Positions 44,060 to 51,425 of a stretch of DNA of 64,000 nucleotides are shown in pieces. The stretch is from Deltaproteobacteria bacterium (GTDB lineage Bacteria; Desulfobacterota; Desulfobulbia; Desulfobulbales; Desulfurivibrionaceae), in contig JAJZRJ010000001.1 of the NCBI GenBank assembly GCA_021802775.1, positions 85,615 to 149,614 of the forward strand. The letters run 5' to 3'. The position numbers and the translations under genes were made by a program. Under the pieces are notes generated by a model. That model was not told the DNA's origin. It ran no database searches and saw only the letters and a list, made by a program, of their open reading frames with translations. Position 1 is the stretch's first letter. Each line of letters begins with the position of its first letter.

Positions 44060-44440
44060 ATGCCAGCGACCAACCGAAGAAAAAACAGCCGCGTTGCCTT
44101 CCACGCCACCGTCTCTCTCTCCTTTGCCGGGGCCCGCTATGAGCAATGCGAAACCCGCGACCTGAGCCTTAAGGGGGTGTTTGTGATCGGCGTCCATGGC
44201 CACAAACTTGGGGAACTCTGCGACGTGGCCCTCTGCCTAACCGGCACCACCAGCAGCCTCTGCCTCCGGATGAAGGGCGAGGTGGCCCGGGTGGAGGCGG
44301 ACGGCTTTGGCCTGCATTTCCGGGAGATCGACCTGGACAGCTTCTACCACCTCAAGAACATCCTCTATTACAACTCGGAAAATCCCGATCAGCTCGACGA
44401 CGAATTCAACGCCCAGATCCAGGCGATCCGCATCGACTGA
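44060..44440 (+). CDS. PilZ-domain protein
   Basis: A 126-residue single-domain c-di-GMP receptor candidate. The N-terminal RRKNSRV supplies the Rxxx R motif and ETRDLSLKGVFVIG supplies the D/N-x-S-x-x-G motif, the two c-di-GMP contacts. The chain ends with an acidic helix. ATG at 44060 has CGGAGG upstream; the longer frame from 43961 lacks one. It may act in motility or in the type IV pilus system, given the nearby prepilin peptidase and the flagellar genes upstream. Confidence 0.88.
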   Translation: MPATNRRKNSRVAFHATVSLSFAGARYEQCETRDLSLKGVFVIGVHGHKLGELCDVALCLTGTTSSLCLRMKGEVARVEADGFGLHFREIDLDSFYHLKNILYYNSENPDQLDDEFNAQIQAIRID

Positions 44441-44510
44441 CCTTTTTTCGGGCCGGCCCCTTGCCCGCCTGACCAAAACACACTATGGTGTGGCGAACGA
44501 GGCAACCGCC

Positions 44511-44816
44511 ATGGCGCTCATGCAGATCACCATCATCCCCCTAGGCACGGCGTCCGTCAGCGTCGGCGAGCATGTCGCCGCAGTCCAGCGCCTGCTGGCC
44601 GCAAAAGGTGTCCCCCATCAATTGAACGACATGGGTACGCTGATCGAAGGCGACCCGGCCGAACTGCTCCGCCTCGCCAGTGCCATCCACGAACTGCCTT
44701 TCCAGCATGGCTGCCAGCGGGTGGTCACGCAGATTTCCCTCGACGACCGCCGGGACAAAAAGACCGCCATCGGCGACAAGACCGCCAGCGTGCAACAACG
44801 CCTGACCACGAGGTAA
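44511..44816 (+). CDS. Thiamine-binding-type protein, MTH1187/YkoF family
   Basis: A 101-residue ferredoxin-fold protein. MQITIIPLGTASVSVGEHVA is the conserved opening strand and LLAAKGVPHQLNDMGTLIEG with a C-terminal helix-strand (ELPFQHGCQRVVTQISLDDR) fits the MTH1187/YkoF superfamily. YkoF binds thiamine or hydroxymethylpyrimidine in other bacteria; MTH1187 proteins are tetramers of unproven function. An ATG at 44520 is an alternative start. No thiamine riboswitch is seen upstream. The next two genes are redox genes, to which it may be cotranscribed with a 3-base gap. Confidence 0.85.
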   Translation: MALMQITIIPLGTASVSVGEHVAAVQRLLAAKGVPHQLNDMGTLIEGDPAELLRLASAIHELPFQHGCQRVVTQISLDDRRDKKTAIGDKTASVQQRLTTR

Positions 44817-44819
44817 GCC

Positions 44820-44987
44820 ATGCCCGCCAGAGCCACCCACCGTGTCCGCCCGCCAATCCGCAAGGCGCCCTTCGTGGTGCTCACCATCTTCGTCCTCGTC
44901 TGGGTCGCCGGGGTCGCCACCGGAGAACCGCAACGCGTCCTCGAACAGGCCTGGCAGGTCTGCCTGAGCTGCATCGGCATCGGCTAG
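44820..44987 (+). CDS. Small CXXC membrane peptide, CD1871A-like
   Basis: A 55-residue protein. A basic N-terminus is followed by one hydrophobic helix (residues 17-34) and then QAWQVCLSCIGIG, ending with CxxC and IGIG at the C-terminus. The terminal CLxCIGIG motif matches the small CXXC protein family annotated CD1871A, which, as far as I recall, is encoded next to NapH-like Fe-S membrane proteins, as here. The start overlaps nothing (three bases after the previous stop) and the NapH-like gene follows after three bases. A heme- or cluster-binding or assembly role is possible but unproven. Confidence 0.8.
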   Translation: MPARATHRVRPPIRKAPFVVLTIFVLVWVAGVATGEPQRVLEQAWQVCLSCIGIG

Positions 44988-44990
44988 CCC

Positions 44991-45887
44991 ATGGAACTGA
45001 TCCGCAAATGGGTGCAGCTTATCGCCGCCGTGGTCATGAACGGCTCCTGGAGCTTTCCCTTCACCCGCACCCTCTACCAGGGCCCGCTCAAGGTGATCTG
45101 CGCACCGGGGCTCAACTGCTACTCCTGCCCGGCCGCCACCACCTACTGCCCCCTGGGCTCCATCCAGCAGCTCATGGGCAGCCTCCGCTTTTCCCTGGAA
45201 AACGGCCAATACTACCTGGGCCTTTTTGTCGTGGGCTCCATCGGCATCCTGGGCGGGCTCTTCGGCCGCATGATCTGCGGCTGGGCCTGCCCGTTCGGCT
45301 TCATCCAGGAACTTCTCCACAAGCTGCCCACCCGCAAATTCGGGGTGCCGCGGGTACTGCGCTACGCCAAATACGGTTTCCTCGCCTTTTTCGTGGTGCT
45401 GCTCCCGCTTCTGCTGGTGGATGAATTCGGCACCGGCCATCCCTGGTTCTGCAAATTCGTCTGCCCGGCAGGCACCCTGGAGGCCGGCATCCCCATGCTC
45501 CTGCTCCAGCCCAACCTCCGGAACACGGCAGGCCTCCTCTTCTTGAATAAATTGGTCATTATGGTTGTATTCATTATTTGGTCGATTTTCGCCAGCCGGC
45601 CCTTTTGCCGGACAACCTGCCCGCTCGGCGCGTTCTACGCGCTGTTCAAAAAGGTCCGCCTGGTGAAACTCCACCTGGACCCGGCCAAGTGCACCAACTG
45701 CAAGGCCTGTCACCACGTGTGCCCGATGGGAGTAAAGTTCAACGAATCTCCCGACGATGCCGAATGCATTACCTGCTTGGCCTGCATGAATCGGGCGTGC
45801 AAATTTGACGCCATCTCCCTTGAGATCGGCGGCCTTCCCCTCGGACACGGGGAGACCCGCCTGCCGGCGCCAAGCACGACGAAATAA
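44991..45887 (+). CDS. NapH/MauN-like 4Fe-4S membrane protein
   Basis: A 298-residue membrane-bound ferredoxin with about four to five transmembrane helices. The periplasmic/cytosolic loops carry CYSCPAATTYCP, then CGWACPFGFIQELLH, then FCKFVCPAGTLEAG and CRTTCPLGAFYALF, the repeated CxxxCP motif of NapH/CcoG/YccM proteins. The C-terminus has two ferredoxin clusters: CTNCKACHHVCPMG and CITCLACMNRACKF. These proteins shuttle electrons across the membrane to or from a thiol or quinone partner. The upstream CXXC peptide is a likely partner. Confidence 0.92.
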   Translation: MELIRKWVQLIAAVVMNGSWSFPFTRTLYQGPLKVICAPGLNCYSCPAATTYCPLGSIQQLMGSLRFSLENGQYYLGLFVVGSIGILGGLFGRMICGWACPFGFIQELLHKLPTRKFGVPRVLRYAKYGFLAFFVVLLPLLLVDEFGTGHPWFCKFVCPAGTLEAGIPMLLLQPNLRNTAGLLFLNKLVIMVVFIIWSIFASRPFCRTTCPLGAFYALFKKVRLVKLHLDPAKCTNCKACHHVCPMGVKFNESPDDAECITCLACMNRACKFDAISLEIGGLPLGHGETRLPAPSTTK

Positions 45888-45910
45888 GCCGTCTTTTTTC
45901 AACCAGAAGG

Positions 45911-46033
45911 AACGAGGGGCGGGGTTATCCGCTCAAGGTCGTGGACTTCGAAAACGACAGCGGCTGGGTCAAGGTCCGCCACGAGAAAGGGCTGACCGGC
46001 TGGGTCAAGCGCGATCTTCCCTGGGGATGGTGA
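45911..46033 (+). pseudogene. C-terminal remnant of an SH3-domain protein
   Basis: In one frame the sequence reads about 40 residues ending in a stop at 46031-46033, including GYPLKVVDFENDSGWVKVRH and then EKGLTGWVKRDLPW. This is the second half of a bacterial SH3 (SH3b) domain, with the GW-x-K and TGWVKR strands. No start codon or N-terminal half is present in the frame before 45911, which runs into the NapH-like gene. It looks like a decayed tail rather than a working gene. Confidence 0.6.
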
Positions 46034-46042
46034 AAACAAAAC

Positions 46043-46070
46043 GGACCGGCAGCCCGCTGGCCACCGGTCC
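46043..46070. terminator. Hairpin between the SH3 remnant and the cytochrome gene
   Basis: GGACCGG / CCGGTCC, a 7-bp stem with a 14-base loop, in the space after the NapH-like gene and after the convergent cytochrome gene. No T tract. Confidence 0.4.
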
Positions 46071-46109
46071 ATTTCCGGACTACAACACTTTTGCCCTGAC
46101 TTCCGGGCC

Positions 46110-46907
46110 TTACTTCTTGGCGGCCAAGGGCGGGGTCGGTACCCCATTGCCGTGGCATTCCAGGCAGTTGAACTGGCCGGTGATGCCGAAATCCCGCACC
46201 GGAGCATGGGTGCTTTTGGCAACATATTTGCCGTCCTTCCAGTCATTGAGCATGGTCACCAGGTTATAGGCGACACTGGCCGCCACCCGGGCGCAACGGT
46301 CCTTGCGCTCGGCGCTGCCGATCGGCTTGCCCGACGCCTTCATCCATTTGCCGACCGAGACATGGCAAAGGGGTGATTGGCTGGTGGTCTTGACGATCTC
46401 GCCGGCCACCTTGGGTTTCTTCGGAACAAAGACCGGCAGCGCGGTCTCCGAATACCACTGCAGAGCGTCCTCGCTCATCAGGTGACCCTCTTTCGCCCCG
46501 GCGATCCGGGGCCCGGCGATGAGATTGGCCACCATGTTGGCGCCGGCGTTGGAACCGCAGACCGTGCCCCAGCCCACCTGGCCACCCTCCAGAAAGACAA
46601 AGGCATCGACCGGAAACGAGGTGTACGGTTCGCCGACCTTTTCGCGCAACTGGCTGAACACGCTGCTGATCACCGCTGCCCCGCAGAAAACCCGGTACCA
46701 CTCCTCATAGGCTAGTTCAGCGGTTTTGGCCGGATCGAGCTTGACGTATGGCCACGGCCACTGTTGCGCTGCCGCCTTGGCCTTGGCCAATTGCGGCATG
46801 GTAAAGCCCCCGGCCGAAACCAGCGCCGCGCCGGCAGCGATCTTGCCAGCCCCGACCAACAGCGACCGACGTTCCTGATTACACTGACATTCCTTGTTCC
46901 TGCTCAT
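46110..46907 (-). CDS. Split-Soret cytochrome c-like protein (C_GCAxxG_C_C family), twin-arginine signal
   Basis: A 265-residue exported redox protein. The N-terminus QERRSLLVGAGKIAAGAALV is a Tat-type signal (two Arg before a hydrophobic run) ending near residue 40. The body matches the C_GCAxxG_C_C group: FCGAAVISSVFSQL, VGWGTVCGSNAGANMVANLI, SPLCHVSVGKWM and DRCARVAASVAYNLV, with cysteines at the family sites. The C-terminus has a heme c motif CLECH (CxxCH), as in Desulfovibrio split-Soret cytochrome, which binds two hemes per dimer. ATG 46907 has AGGGGG. A sigma-54-like promoter lies upstream. Confidence 0.88.
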   Translation of the reverse strand: MSRNKECQCNQERRSLLVGAGKIAAGAALVSAGGFTMPQLAKAKAAAQQWPWPYVKLDPAKTAELAYEEWYRVFCGAAVISSVFSQLREKVGEPYTSFPVDAFVFLEGGQVGWGTVCGSNAGANMVANLIAGPRIAGAKEGHLMSEDALQWYSETALPVFVPKKPKVAGEIVKTTSQSPLCHVSVGKWMKASGKPIGSAERKDRCARVAASVAYNLVTMLNDWKDGKYVAKSTHAPVRDFGITGQFNCLECHGNGVPTPPLAAKK

Positions 46908-46999
46908 GCGAAAACCCCCTTGCTCTTGTCCCTGGCGCACGGCCATGCCTGCGCGTACGCGACTTAGCGGCCCTCGGCAACGCGCCGACCGCAAGGCAC

Positions 47000-47015
47000 T
47001 ACAAATGGCATGCCA
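47000..47015 (-). promoter_or_regulatory. Sigma-54-like promoter for the cytochrome gene
   Basis: On the minus strand TGGCATGCCATTTGTA fits TGGCACG-N4-TTGCA with C to T at bases 6 and 15, GG and GT at the right spacing. Predicted start near 46989 gives an 82-base leader. The imperfect palindrome TGCGGCA-AAA-TGTCGCA at 47049-47065 is a candidate activator site. The upstream gene encodes a sigma-54 activator. Confidence 0.6.
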
Positions 47016-47133
47016 CATTGTAGTACCATCAAGACAACAGCTTGGGAATGCGGCAAAATGTCGCAGGGAACATCCCGGCGTTACAGGGGGACAAGCAAAT
47101 CCCGCCGGAACCGGAAGGAGACGGCGTTTGGCC

Positions 47134-48495
47134 CTATTTCTCCAGGCCGTACTTTTTGAGCTTGCGCCAGAGAGAGACCCGATCGATGCCCAGAATCTTG
47201 GCCGTGGCGCTCCGGTTGCCGCCGTTTTCTTCCAGCACCCACTGGATATAAGCCTTTTCCTGCTCGTCCAGAGTCGGCACCTCGCCGTCCTCCCGGCGGC
47301 GGAAGGTCTTGATTGCCAACCCCCGCAGGTCGTCGGGCAACTGAGCCGCCTCGATGACCGGCCCCTTGGCCAGGGCCACCCCGCGCTCGATGATATTCTC
47401 CAGCTCCCGCACGTTACCTGGGAAATCATAGCGCGTGAGAATCGCCATCGCCTCGGGCGAAAGCCCCTCCATCTCGCGGCCCGTGAGAGCGGCGTACTTC
47501 TCTAAAAAGTGCTGGACCAGCAGCGGGATATCGTCCTTGCGCTCGGCCAGCGGCGGCAGGGTGAGCGAGACCACGTTGATGCGGAAATAGAGATCCTGGC
47601 GGAAATGACCCGCCCGCACTTCCTCCTGAAGGTTGCGGTTGGTGGCGGCGATGAAGCGCACATCGATCTTGATGGTCTTGGTGCCGCCGACCCGCAGCAC
47701 CTCGCGTTCCTGGATGGCGCGCAGGAGCTTCACCTGCATGGGCAGGGCCATTTCGGTGATCTCGTCGAGAAAGAGCGTGCCGCCGTGGGCCATCTCAATG
47801 AGCCCCTTCTTCATGGAATCGGCCCCGGTAAAGGCCCCCCTTTCATGGCCGAAGAGTTCGTTGGTCAGCAGCTCCTCGCTGAAGGCACCGCAGTTGATCG
47901 ACAAGAGCGGCCCCTCCTTGCGCGGGCTCGCCTGGTGGATGAAACGGGCAAGAAGCTCCTTGCCGGTGCCCGACTCGCCGCAGAGCACCACGTTGCTCTC
48001 GGTGGCTGCCACCTGCGCCGCCATCTCCAGCAGCTTACCCATCCTGGCGTTCTTGGTGATGAGGCGCACCCCGCCCCGGAAAACCTTGAGATGCTCCTTG
48101 AGCCGCTGATTTTCCCGCTTGAGCGCGGTCTTCTCCAGGGCCTCCCGCACCACCTTGCGCACCTCGTCAAGCTTGTAGGGCTTGGCGATGTAATGATAGG
48201 CCCCGGCCTTCATCGCCTCGATGGCCGAATCCACGGTGGCATAGCCGGTGATCATGATCACCTCGATGTCCGGGTGGCGCTCTCTGGCCCGGGCCAGCAC
48301 CTCCATGCCATCGACCTTCTCCATCTTGAGGTCGGTAAGCACCAGATCGTATTCGTGCCGGGCCAGCAGCTTGACCGCCTCGGGCCCGCTCTGCACGCCG
48401 GTCACCGCATAGCCCTCTTTTTTCAGCACATAGACCAGGTTGATGAGGGCCACCTCCTCGTCATCGACCACCAATATCCGCTGCGCTTCGTTCAT
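47134..48495 (-). CDS. Sigma-54-dependent response regulator, NtrC family
   Basis: A 453-residue activator of RpoN promoters. The receiver domain has the acidic pair VVDDEE, the phospho-Asp in YDLVLTDLKMEKVDG and Lys in IAKPYKLDEV. The central AAA+ domain has GESGTGKELLARF (Walker A), GAFTGAD (the sigma-54 contact loop) and GGTLFLDEITEM (Walker B). The C-terminus is a Fis-type HTH, GGNRSATAKILGIDRVSLWR. It is translationally coupled (4-base overlap) to the histidine kinase. Likely targets are the nearby sigma-54 promoters at 50183 and 47000. Confidence 0.96.
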   Translation of the reverse strand: MNEAQRILVVDDEEVALINLVYVLKKEGYAVTGVQSGPEAVKLLARHEYDLVLTDLKMEKVDGMEVLARARERHPDIEVIMITGYATVDSAIEAMKAGAYHYIAKPYKLDEVRKVVREALEKTALKRENQRLKEHLKVFRGGVRLITKNARMGKLLEMAAQVAATESNVVLCGESGTGKELLARFIHQASPRKEGPLLSINCGAFSEELLTNELFGHERGAFTGADSMKKGLIEMAHGGTLFLDEITEMALPMQVKLLRAIQEREVLRVGGTKTIKIDVRFIAATNRNLQEEVRAGHFRQDLYFRINVVSLTLPPLAERKDDIPLLVQHFLEKYAALTGREMEGLSPEAMAILTRYDFPGNVRELENIIERGVALAKGPVIEAAQLPDDLRGLAIKTFRRREDGEVPTLDEQEKAYIQWVLEENGGNRSATAKILGIDRVSLWRKLKKYGLEK

Positions 48496-49937
48496 GCCGT
48501 TTCCTTGTGCTCATCCGGGAGCCAGATCACGAAGGACGTGCCATTACCAGGCCGGCTGTCCACCGTGATACGCCCCCCATGGGATTCAATAATGTCATAG
48601 ACCACGAAGAGGCCCAAACCCGAGCCCTTGCCCACGTCCTTGGTGGTGAAAAAGGGATCGAAAATCTTCTTCACCACCTCGGGCGCCATGCCGGGGCCGT
48701 CATCCTCGATCACGATCTCGATGAGCGGCTCACCCGGAGCCGAGGTGCGCTGGGCATTGACCCAGACGTGCCCCTCGATGCCCAGCGCGTCCACGGCATT
48801 TTTGATCAGGTTCAGGAAGACCTGCTGCATCCGCTGCTTGTCGGCCTCGATGACGATATCGTCCGGCACCTCCACCACCACCGCCACCTCGCTCGGCACC
48901 TGCCCCCGCAGGAAGAACACCGTCTCTTCCACCAGGCCGCGCAGCAGGAGCGGCTCCTTCTTAAACTCCTTGGCCCGCGAGAACTCCAGGAGGTTGCGGA
49001 CGATGTCCCGCGCCTTGTCGGTCTGGGTCTCAATCTGGCCGATGAGATTCTTCTTGAAATCGCGGTCGCTGGAATCAATCTCCTCGTCAAGAATCTGGGC
49101 CGAGGTGGAGATATTGGAAAGCGGATTGTTCAGCTCGTGGGCCACGCCGGCGAGCAGGGTGCCGAGCGCGGCCAGCTTCTCCGATTGCACCAGCTGGCGC
49201 TGCCGGGTCTGGAGTTCCAGATTCATCCGCTGGAAGGCCCGGAAAAGGGTATTGATCTCCTCCTCCACCGCACGGGCCGGCGGGTCGAGCATCTCGCCTT
49301 GGGCCACCTTCTTGGTGTATCCCTCCAGCAGACGCAGCGAGCCCAGGAGCTTGCGCCCCAGCACCGTGGTCATCACCACCGAGATCACCACCAGGGTCAG
49401 GGCCGAGACAATGAGAAGGGAACGGATAGTATGCAGCAATCCCCGGATGGCCGCCCGTTCCGCCAGCGCGGTCGCCTCCGCGAACTCGGTCAGCAGCTTG
49501 CCGTTCCGCCGCACCCCTTCCCGTCGCTTGGCAAAAAGGCGGTCATCCTGGCTTTTTCCCCGCTGATGCAGGGCATGGAGCATCCGGAGATCCTCGCGAT
49601 AACTCTGCATCGTCTGCCGGATACCCTGCAGGCGGCTGGACGAGACCAGTTGGCTCAACTCCCGGGCGTTGCCGTCAAAGAGGGAGTTGAGCCTCTGCCA
49701 ATAGAAGAGGGCATCGTCGAAATCTTTTTCCTGGGCATAGAGGAAGTAGTTCTTCTCGTACCGCCGCAGTTCCAGGGTGGTGTTGAAAAAATCGTCGATC
49801 ACCTCGACCAGGCTGATCTTGCGCTCCACCTGAAGCACGATCCCGTAGTTCATCAGGGCGGTGCAGATCACCAGGAACAGCATCAGGGCCGAACCGCGGC
49901 TGATTTTTTTCCGGATACTCAACTCCGCAAGGTGCAT
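48492..49937 (-). CDS. Membrane sensor histidine kinase
   Basis: A 481-residue kinase paired with the downstream regulator. Two transmembrane helices (about 17-37 and 172-192) bracket a 130-residue periplasmic helical sensor resembling four-helix-bundle sensors (EVIDDFFNTTLELRRYEKNY). A HAMP region and coiled coil lead to the H box GVAHELNNPLSNI, then N box NLIKNAVDALG, G1 EDDGPGMA, F box FDPFFTTKD and G2 GSGLGLFVVYDI. The ligand is unknown; a redox or sulfur-compound signal would fit the neighbours. The gene is divergent from the stress operon across 330 bases. Confidence 0.95.
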   Translation of the reverse strand: MHLAELSIRKKISRGSALMLFLVICTALMNYGIVLQVERKISLVEVIDDFFNTTLELRRYEKNYFLYAQEKDFDDALFYWQRLNSLFDGNARELSQLVSSSRLQGIRQTMQSYREDLRMLHALHQRGKSQDDRLFAKRREGVRRNGKLLTEFAEATALAERAAIRGLLHTIRSLLIVSALTLVVISVVMTTVLGRKLLGSLRLLEGYTKKVAQGEMLDPPARAVEEEINTLFRAFQRMNLELQTRQRQLVQSEKLAALGTLLAGVAHELNNPLSNISTSAQILDEEIDSSDRDFKKNLIGQIETQTDKARDIVRNLLEFSRAKEFKKEPLLLRGLVEETVFFLRGQVPSEVAVVVEVPDDIVIEADKQRMQQVFLNLIKNAVDALGIEGHVWVNAQRTSAPGEPLIEIVIEDDGPGMAPEVVKKIFDPFFTTKDVGKGSGLGLFVVYDIIESHGGRITVDSRPGNGTSFVIWLPDEHKETA

Positions 49938-50023
49938 ACCATCCTCATCCGGGCCGAATTATCGCCTCTCCGTCGCCAGCAACGATCGCTGCTTCTCCAG
50001 CAGCCTCACCCACCATACCACAC

Positions 50024-50057
50024 GTTGCATTTAGCAACAAACGTTTCCCGATGCAAC
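50024..50057 (+). promoter_or_regulatory. Distal pair of activator sites
   Basis: GTTGC-ATTTA-GCAAC (50024-50038, perfect) and GTTTC-CCGAT-GCAAC (50043-50057, one mismatch). The two start 19 bases apart, close to two helical turns, and lie at about -185 to -152 from the predicted start, a usual distance for NtrC-type enhancers. Confidence 0.7.
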
Positions 50058-50110
50058 ATTATAGTCTTCTCCCTGGAATTCCGTGCATTTTCAGGGGGCA
50101 CGCCGCCATG

Positions 50111-50144
50111 GTTGCAATGTGCAACATCGCTTGCAAACCGAAAC
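50111..50144 (+). promoter_or_regulatory. Proximal pair of activator sites
   Basis: GTTGC-AATGT-GCAAC (50111-50125, perfect) and CTTGC-AAACC-GAAAC (50130-50144, two mismatches), again 19 bases apart, at about -98 to -65. Presumed binding sites for the NtrC-type regulator encoded next door. Confidence 0.7.
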
Positions 50145-50182
50145 AACCAGACAACATACTGAAAACACTTATTTTAATAATA

Positions 50183-50198
50183 TGGCATGACTGTTGCT
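50183..50198 (+). promoter_or_regulatory. Sigma-54 promoter of the stress/TauE operon
   Basis: TGGCATGACTGTTGCT differs from TGGCACG-N4-TTGCT at one base. Predicted start is near 50209, 59 bases before the first gene. Confidence 0.85.
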
Positions 50199-50267
50199 TA
50201 ACCAAGGGGGCGACCACACCGTGTGACCCACAACGAAACAACGACCATCCCGATAAGAAGCACCACC

Positions 50268-50435
50268 ATGAATACCGCACTCAACTTCTTTGACCGCCTG
50301 ATGATCGCGGTCACCTTTGCCGAGGCCGGCGTTGATCCTGCCGATTGCACCCTGGCAAAGAAACCGGGAACCGTTGCCGGCAAAAAGGCCTTCCGCCATG
50401 GCCGCCTGGCCGATGCCACCAAGGCCCGCGGCTAG
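50268..50435 (+). CDS. Small FAEAG-motif peptide, first gene of the sigma-54 operon
   Basis: A 55-residue soluble protein. Its N-terminus reads FFDRLMIAVTFAEAGVDPAD, the same motif found at the start of the next two genes. The rest is basic, with Lys and Arg, and it lacks a signal or membrane segment. No Shine-Dalgarno stronger than AAGAAG is visible. It is real because the motif is shared, codon use matches the neighbours and it directly follows the promoter. Function unknown. Confidence 0.72.
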   Translation: MNTALNFFDRLMIAVTFAEAGVDPADCTLAKKPGTVAGKKAFRHGRLADATKARG

Positions 50436-50467
50436 AAAACGATCACAACGTCGTATCAGGGAGAACC

Positions 50468-50971
50468 ATGGCAAACCTCTTCAAGATATTTAAAGACACC
50501 ATGACGGCTGCGGCCTTTGCCGAGGCCGGCGAGCATGAGGCTGCGAACCAGTATCTGGCCTCGGCCAAGACCGCCCGCAAAAAGGTGTTGCTCGGCACCA
50601 ATGCTCCGGAGATTCCGCCCAAGGTGTTCAGCCATGCGATCGAGGTATGCAAGCGTCTCGGCGCCCGCTTGGAGATCCTGCATGTCCTGCCCGGCTCGAC
50701 CGAACTCGAGAAACCCGCGGGGCTCGCAGCCAAGCTGGCGCGGCTCAAGGAACGTTTCAAGACCTTTGGCATCCCCTACGAGTTCGTCCTGGATGCCAAG
50801 GGACTGGAGGAAGAGATCATCCGCTATGCCGCGGAACGGCACGACATCATGTTGATCGTCCTGGGCTTCAGCAACCCTGCTGGGCGGCGGGGCAAGAAAC
50901 AGCCTGATTCGCATCTGTTGGCCCACTTTCAATGCCCGGTGATTCTGCTGAAGGAACCGCGGCCGGCGTGA
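50468..50971 (+). CDS. UspA-like universal stress protein with FAEAG N-terminus
   Basis: A 167-residue protein. Residues 1-30 carry IFKDTMTAAAFAEAGEHEAA; the remainder is a Usp-type Rossmann fold: strand KKVLLGTNAPEIPP, helix-strand RLGARLEILHVLPGS, AAERHDIMLIVLGFSN and a final strand CPVILLKEP. The ATP loop G-x2-G-x9-G(S/T) of true UspA is replaced by NPAGRRGKKQPDSHLL, so it probably does not bind ATP in the standard way. AGGGAG precedes the ATG at 50468. Confidence 0.82.
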   Translation: MANLFKIFKDTMTAAAFAEAGEHEAANQYLASAKTARKKVLLGTNAPEIPPKVFSHAIEVCKRLGARLEILHVLPGSTELEKPAGLAAKLARLKERFKTFGIPYEFVLDAKGLEEEIIRYAAERHDIMLIVLGFSNPAGRRGKKQPDSHLLAHFQCPVILLKEPRPA

Positions 50972-51026
50972 AGCTTTGCCACTTTTCACCACGTACTTTT
51001 TAAAAACCGGAAGGAAAACAGGAGCA

Positions 51027-51374
51027 ATGAACAACATGACAACCCTTGACAAAAACATGGCCGCGGTGGCCTTTGCCGAGGCTGGCGACCATAAGACCGC
51101 CAAGGAAATGCTGGGCGACAACAGCGCCAAGCAGCCCAAAATGCCCGCGCCGGCACCGAAGAAGCCCTATGTCAAGACATTCATCTTCGGCGCCATCTCG
51201 CTCTCGGCCTATGTCCTGCTCTTCACCAACGAGGAGTGGGTAATGGACACCTTCACCAAGGGCGGTATCTATACGCTCTTCCCGGTTCTGGCCGCCTTCT
51301 TCTTCTCTTTCATCCATGGCCCCTTTGGCAGCGATCTCTTGACCTGCCTCGGCCTCGAGGCCAGGAAGAAGTAA
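51027..51374 (+). CDS. Two-helix membrane protein with FAEAG N-terminus
   Basis: A 115-residue protein. The cytosolic N-terminus has LDKNMAAVAFAEAGDHKTAK and a Pro/Lys-rich linker; then two transmembrane helices follow (about residues 48-67, TFIFGAISLSAYVLLF, and 79-101, YTLFPVLAAFFFSFIH), ending FGSDLLTCLGLEARKK. An in-frame ATG at 51036 is also possible. Proteins of this type, as far as I recall, sit upstream of TauE-like exporters in Desulfobulbales-like genomes. Function unknown; likely associated with the TauE gene 51 bases downstream. Confidence 0.72.
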   Translation: MNNMTTLDKNMAAVAFAEAGDHKTAKEMLGDNSAKQPKMPAPAPKKPYVKTFIFGAISLSAYVLLFTNEEWVMDTFTKGGIYTLFPVLAAFFFSFIHGPFGSDLLTCLGLEARKK

Positions 51375-51425
51375 GCCCTTTCCCCGAACGACACCGCGAA
51401 ACGAACCGCAAGGAGCGAAACTGCA

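Larger units (their letters stand above)
49938..50267. other. 330-base divergent control region between the kinase and the stress operon
   Basis: No gene is visible. The region is AT-richer than its surroundings and contains two pairs of GTTGC-type palindromes (50024-50057 and 50111-50144) followed by a sigma-54 promoter at 50183-50198. No obvious -35/-10 pair was found for the kinase operon on the other strand. Confidence 0.8.

Noticed and set aside
44441..44510. A thiamine riboswitch before the MTH1187/YkoF-like gene
   Set aside because: The 70-base gap is too short and lacks the conserved TPP-sensing sequences.
45805..46269. A 154-codon frame overlapping the end of the NapH-like gene
   Set aside because: It overlaps a well-supported gene and a different frame encodes the SH3 remnant. 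Its own product has no family features and shifts composition midway.
47508..48600. A long plus-strand frame opposite the response regulator
   Set aside because: It is the complement of a clear NtrC-type gene and its translation is rich in His, Leu and Gly as expected from antisense of high-GC coding sequence.
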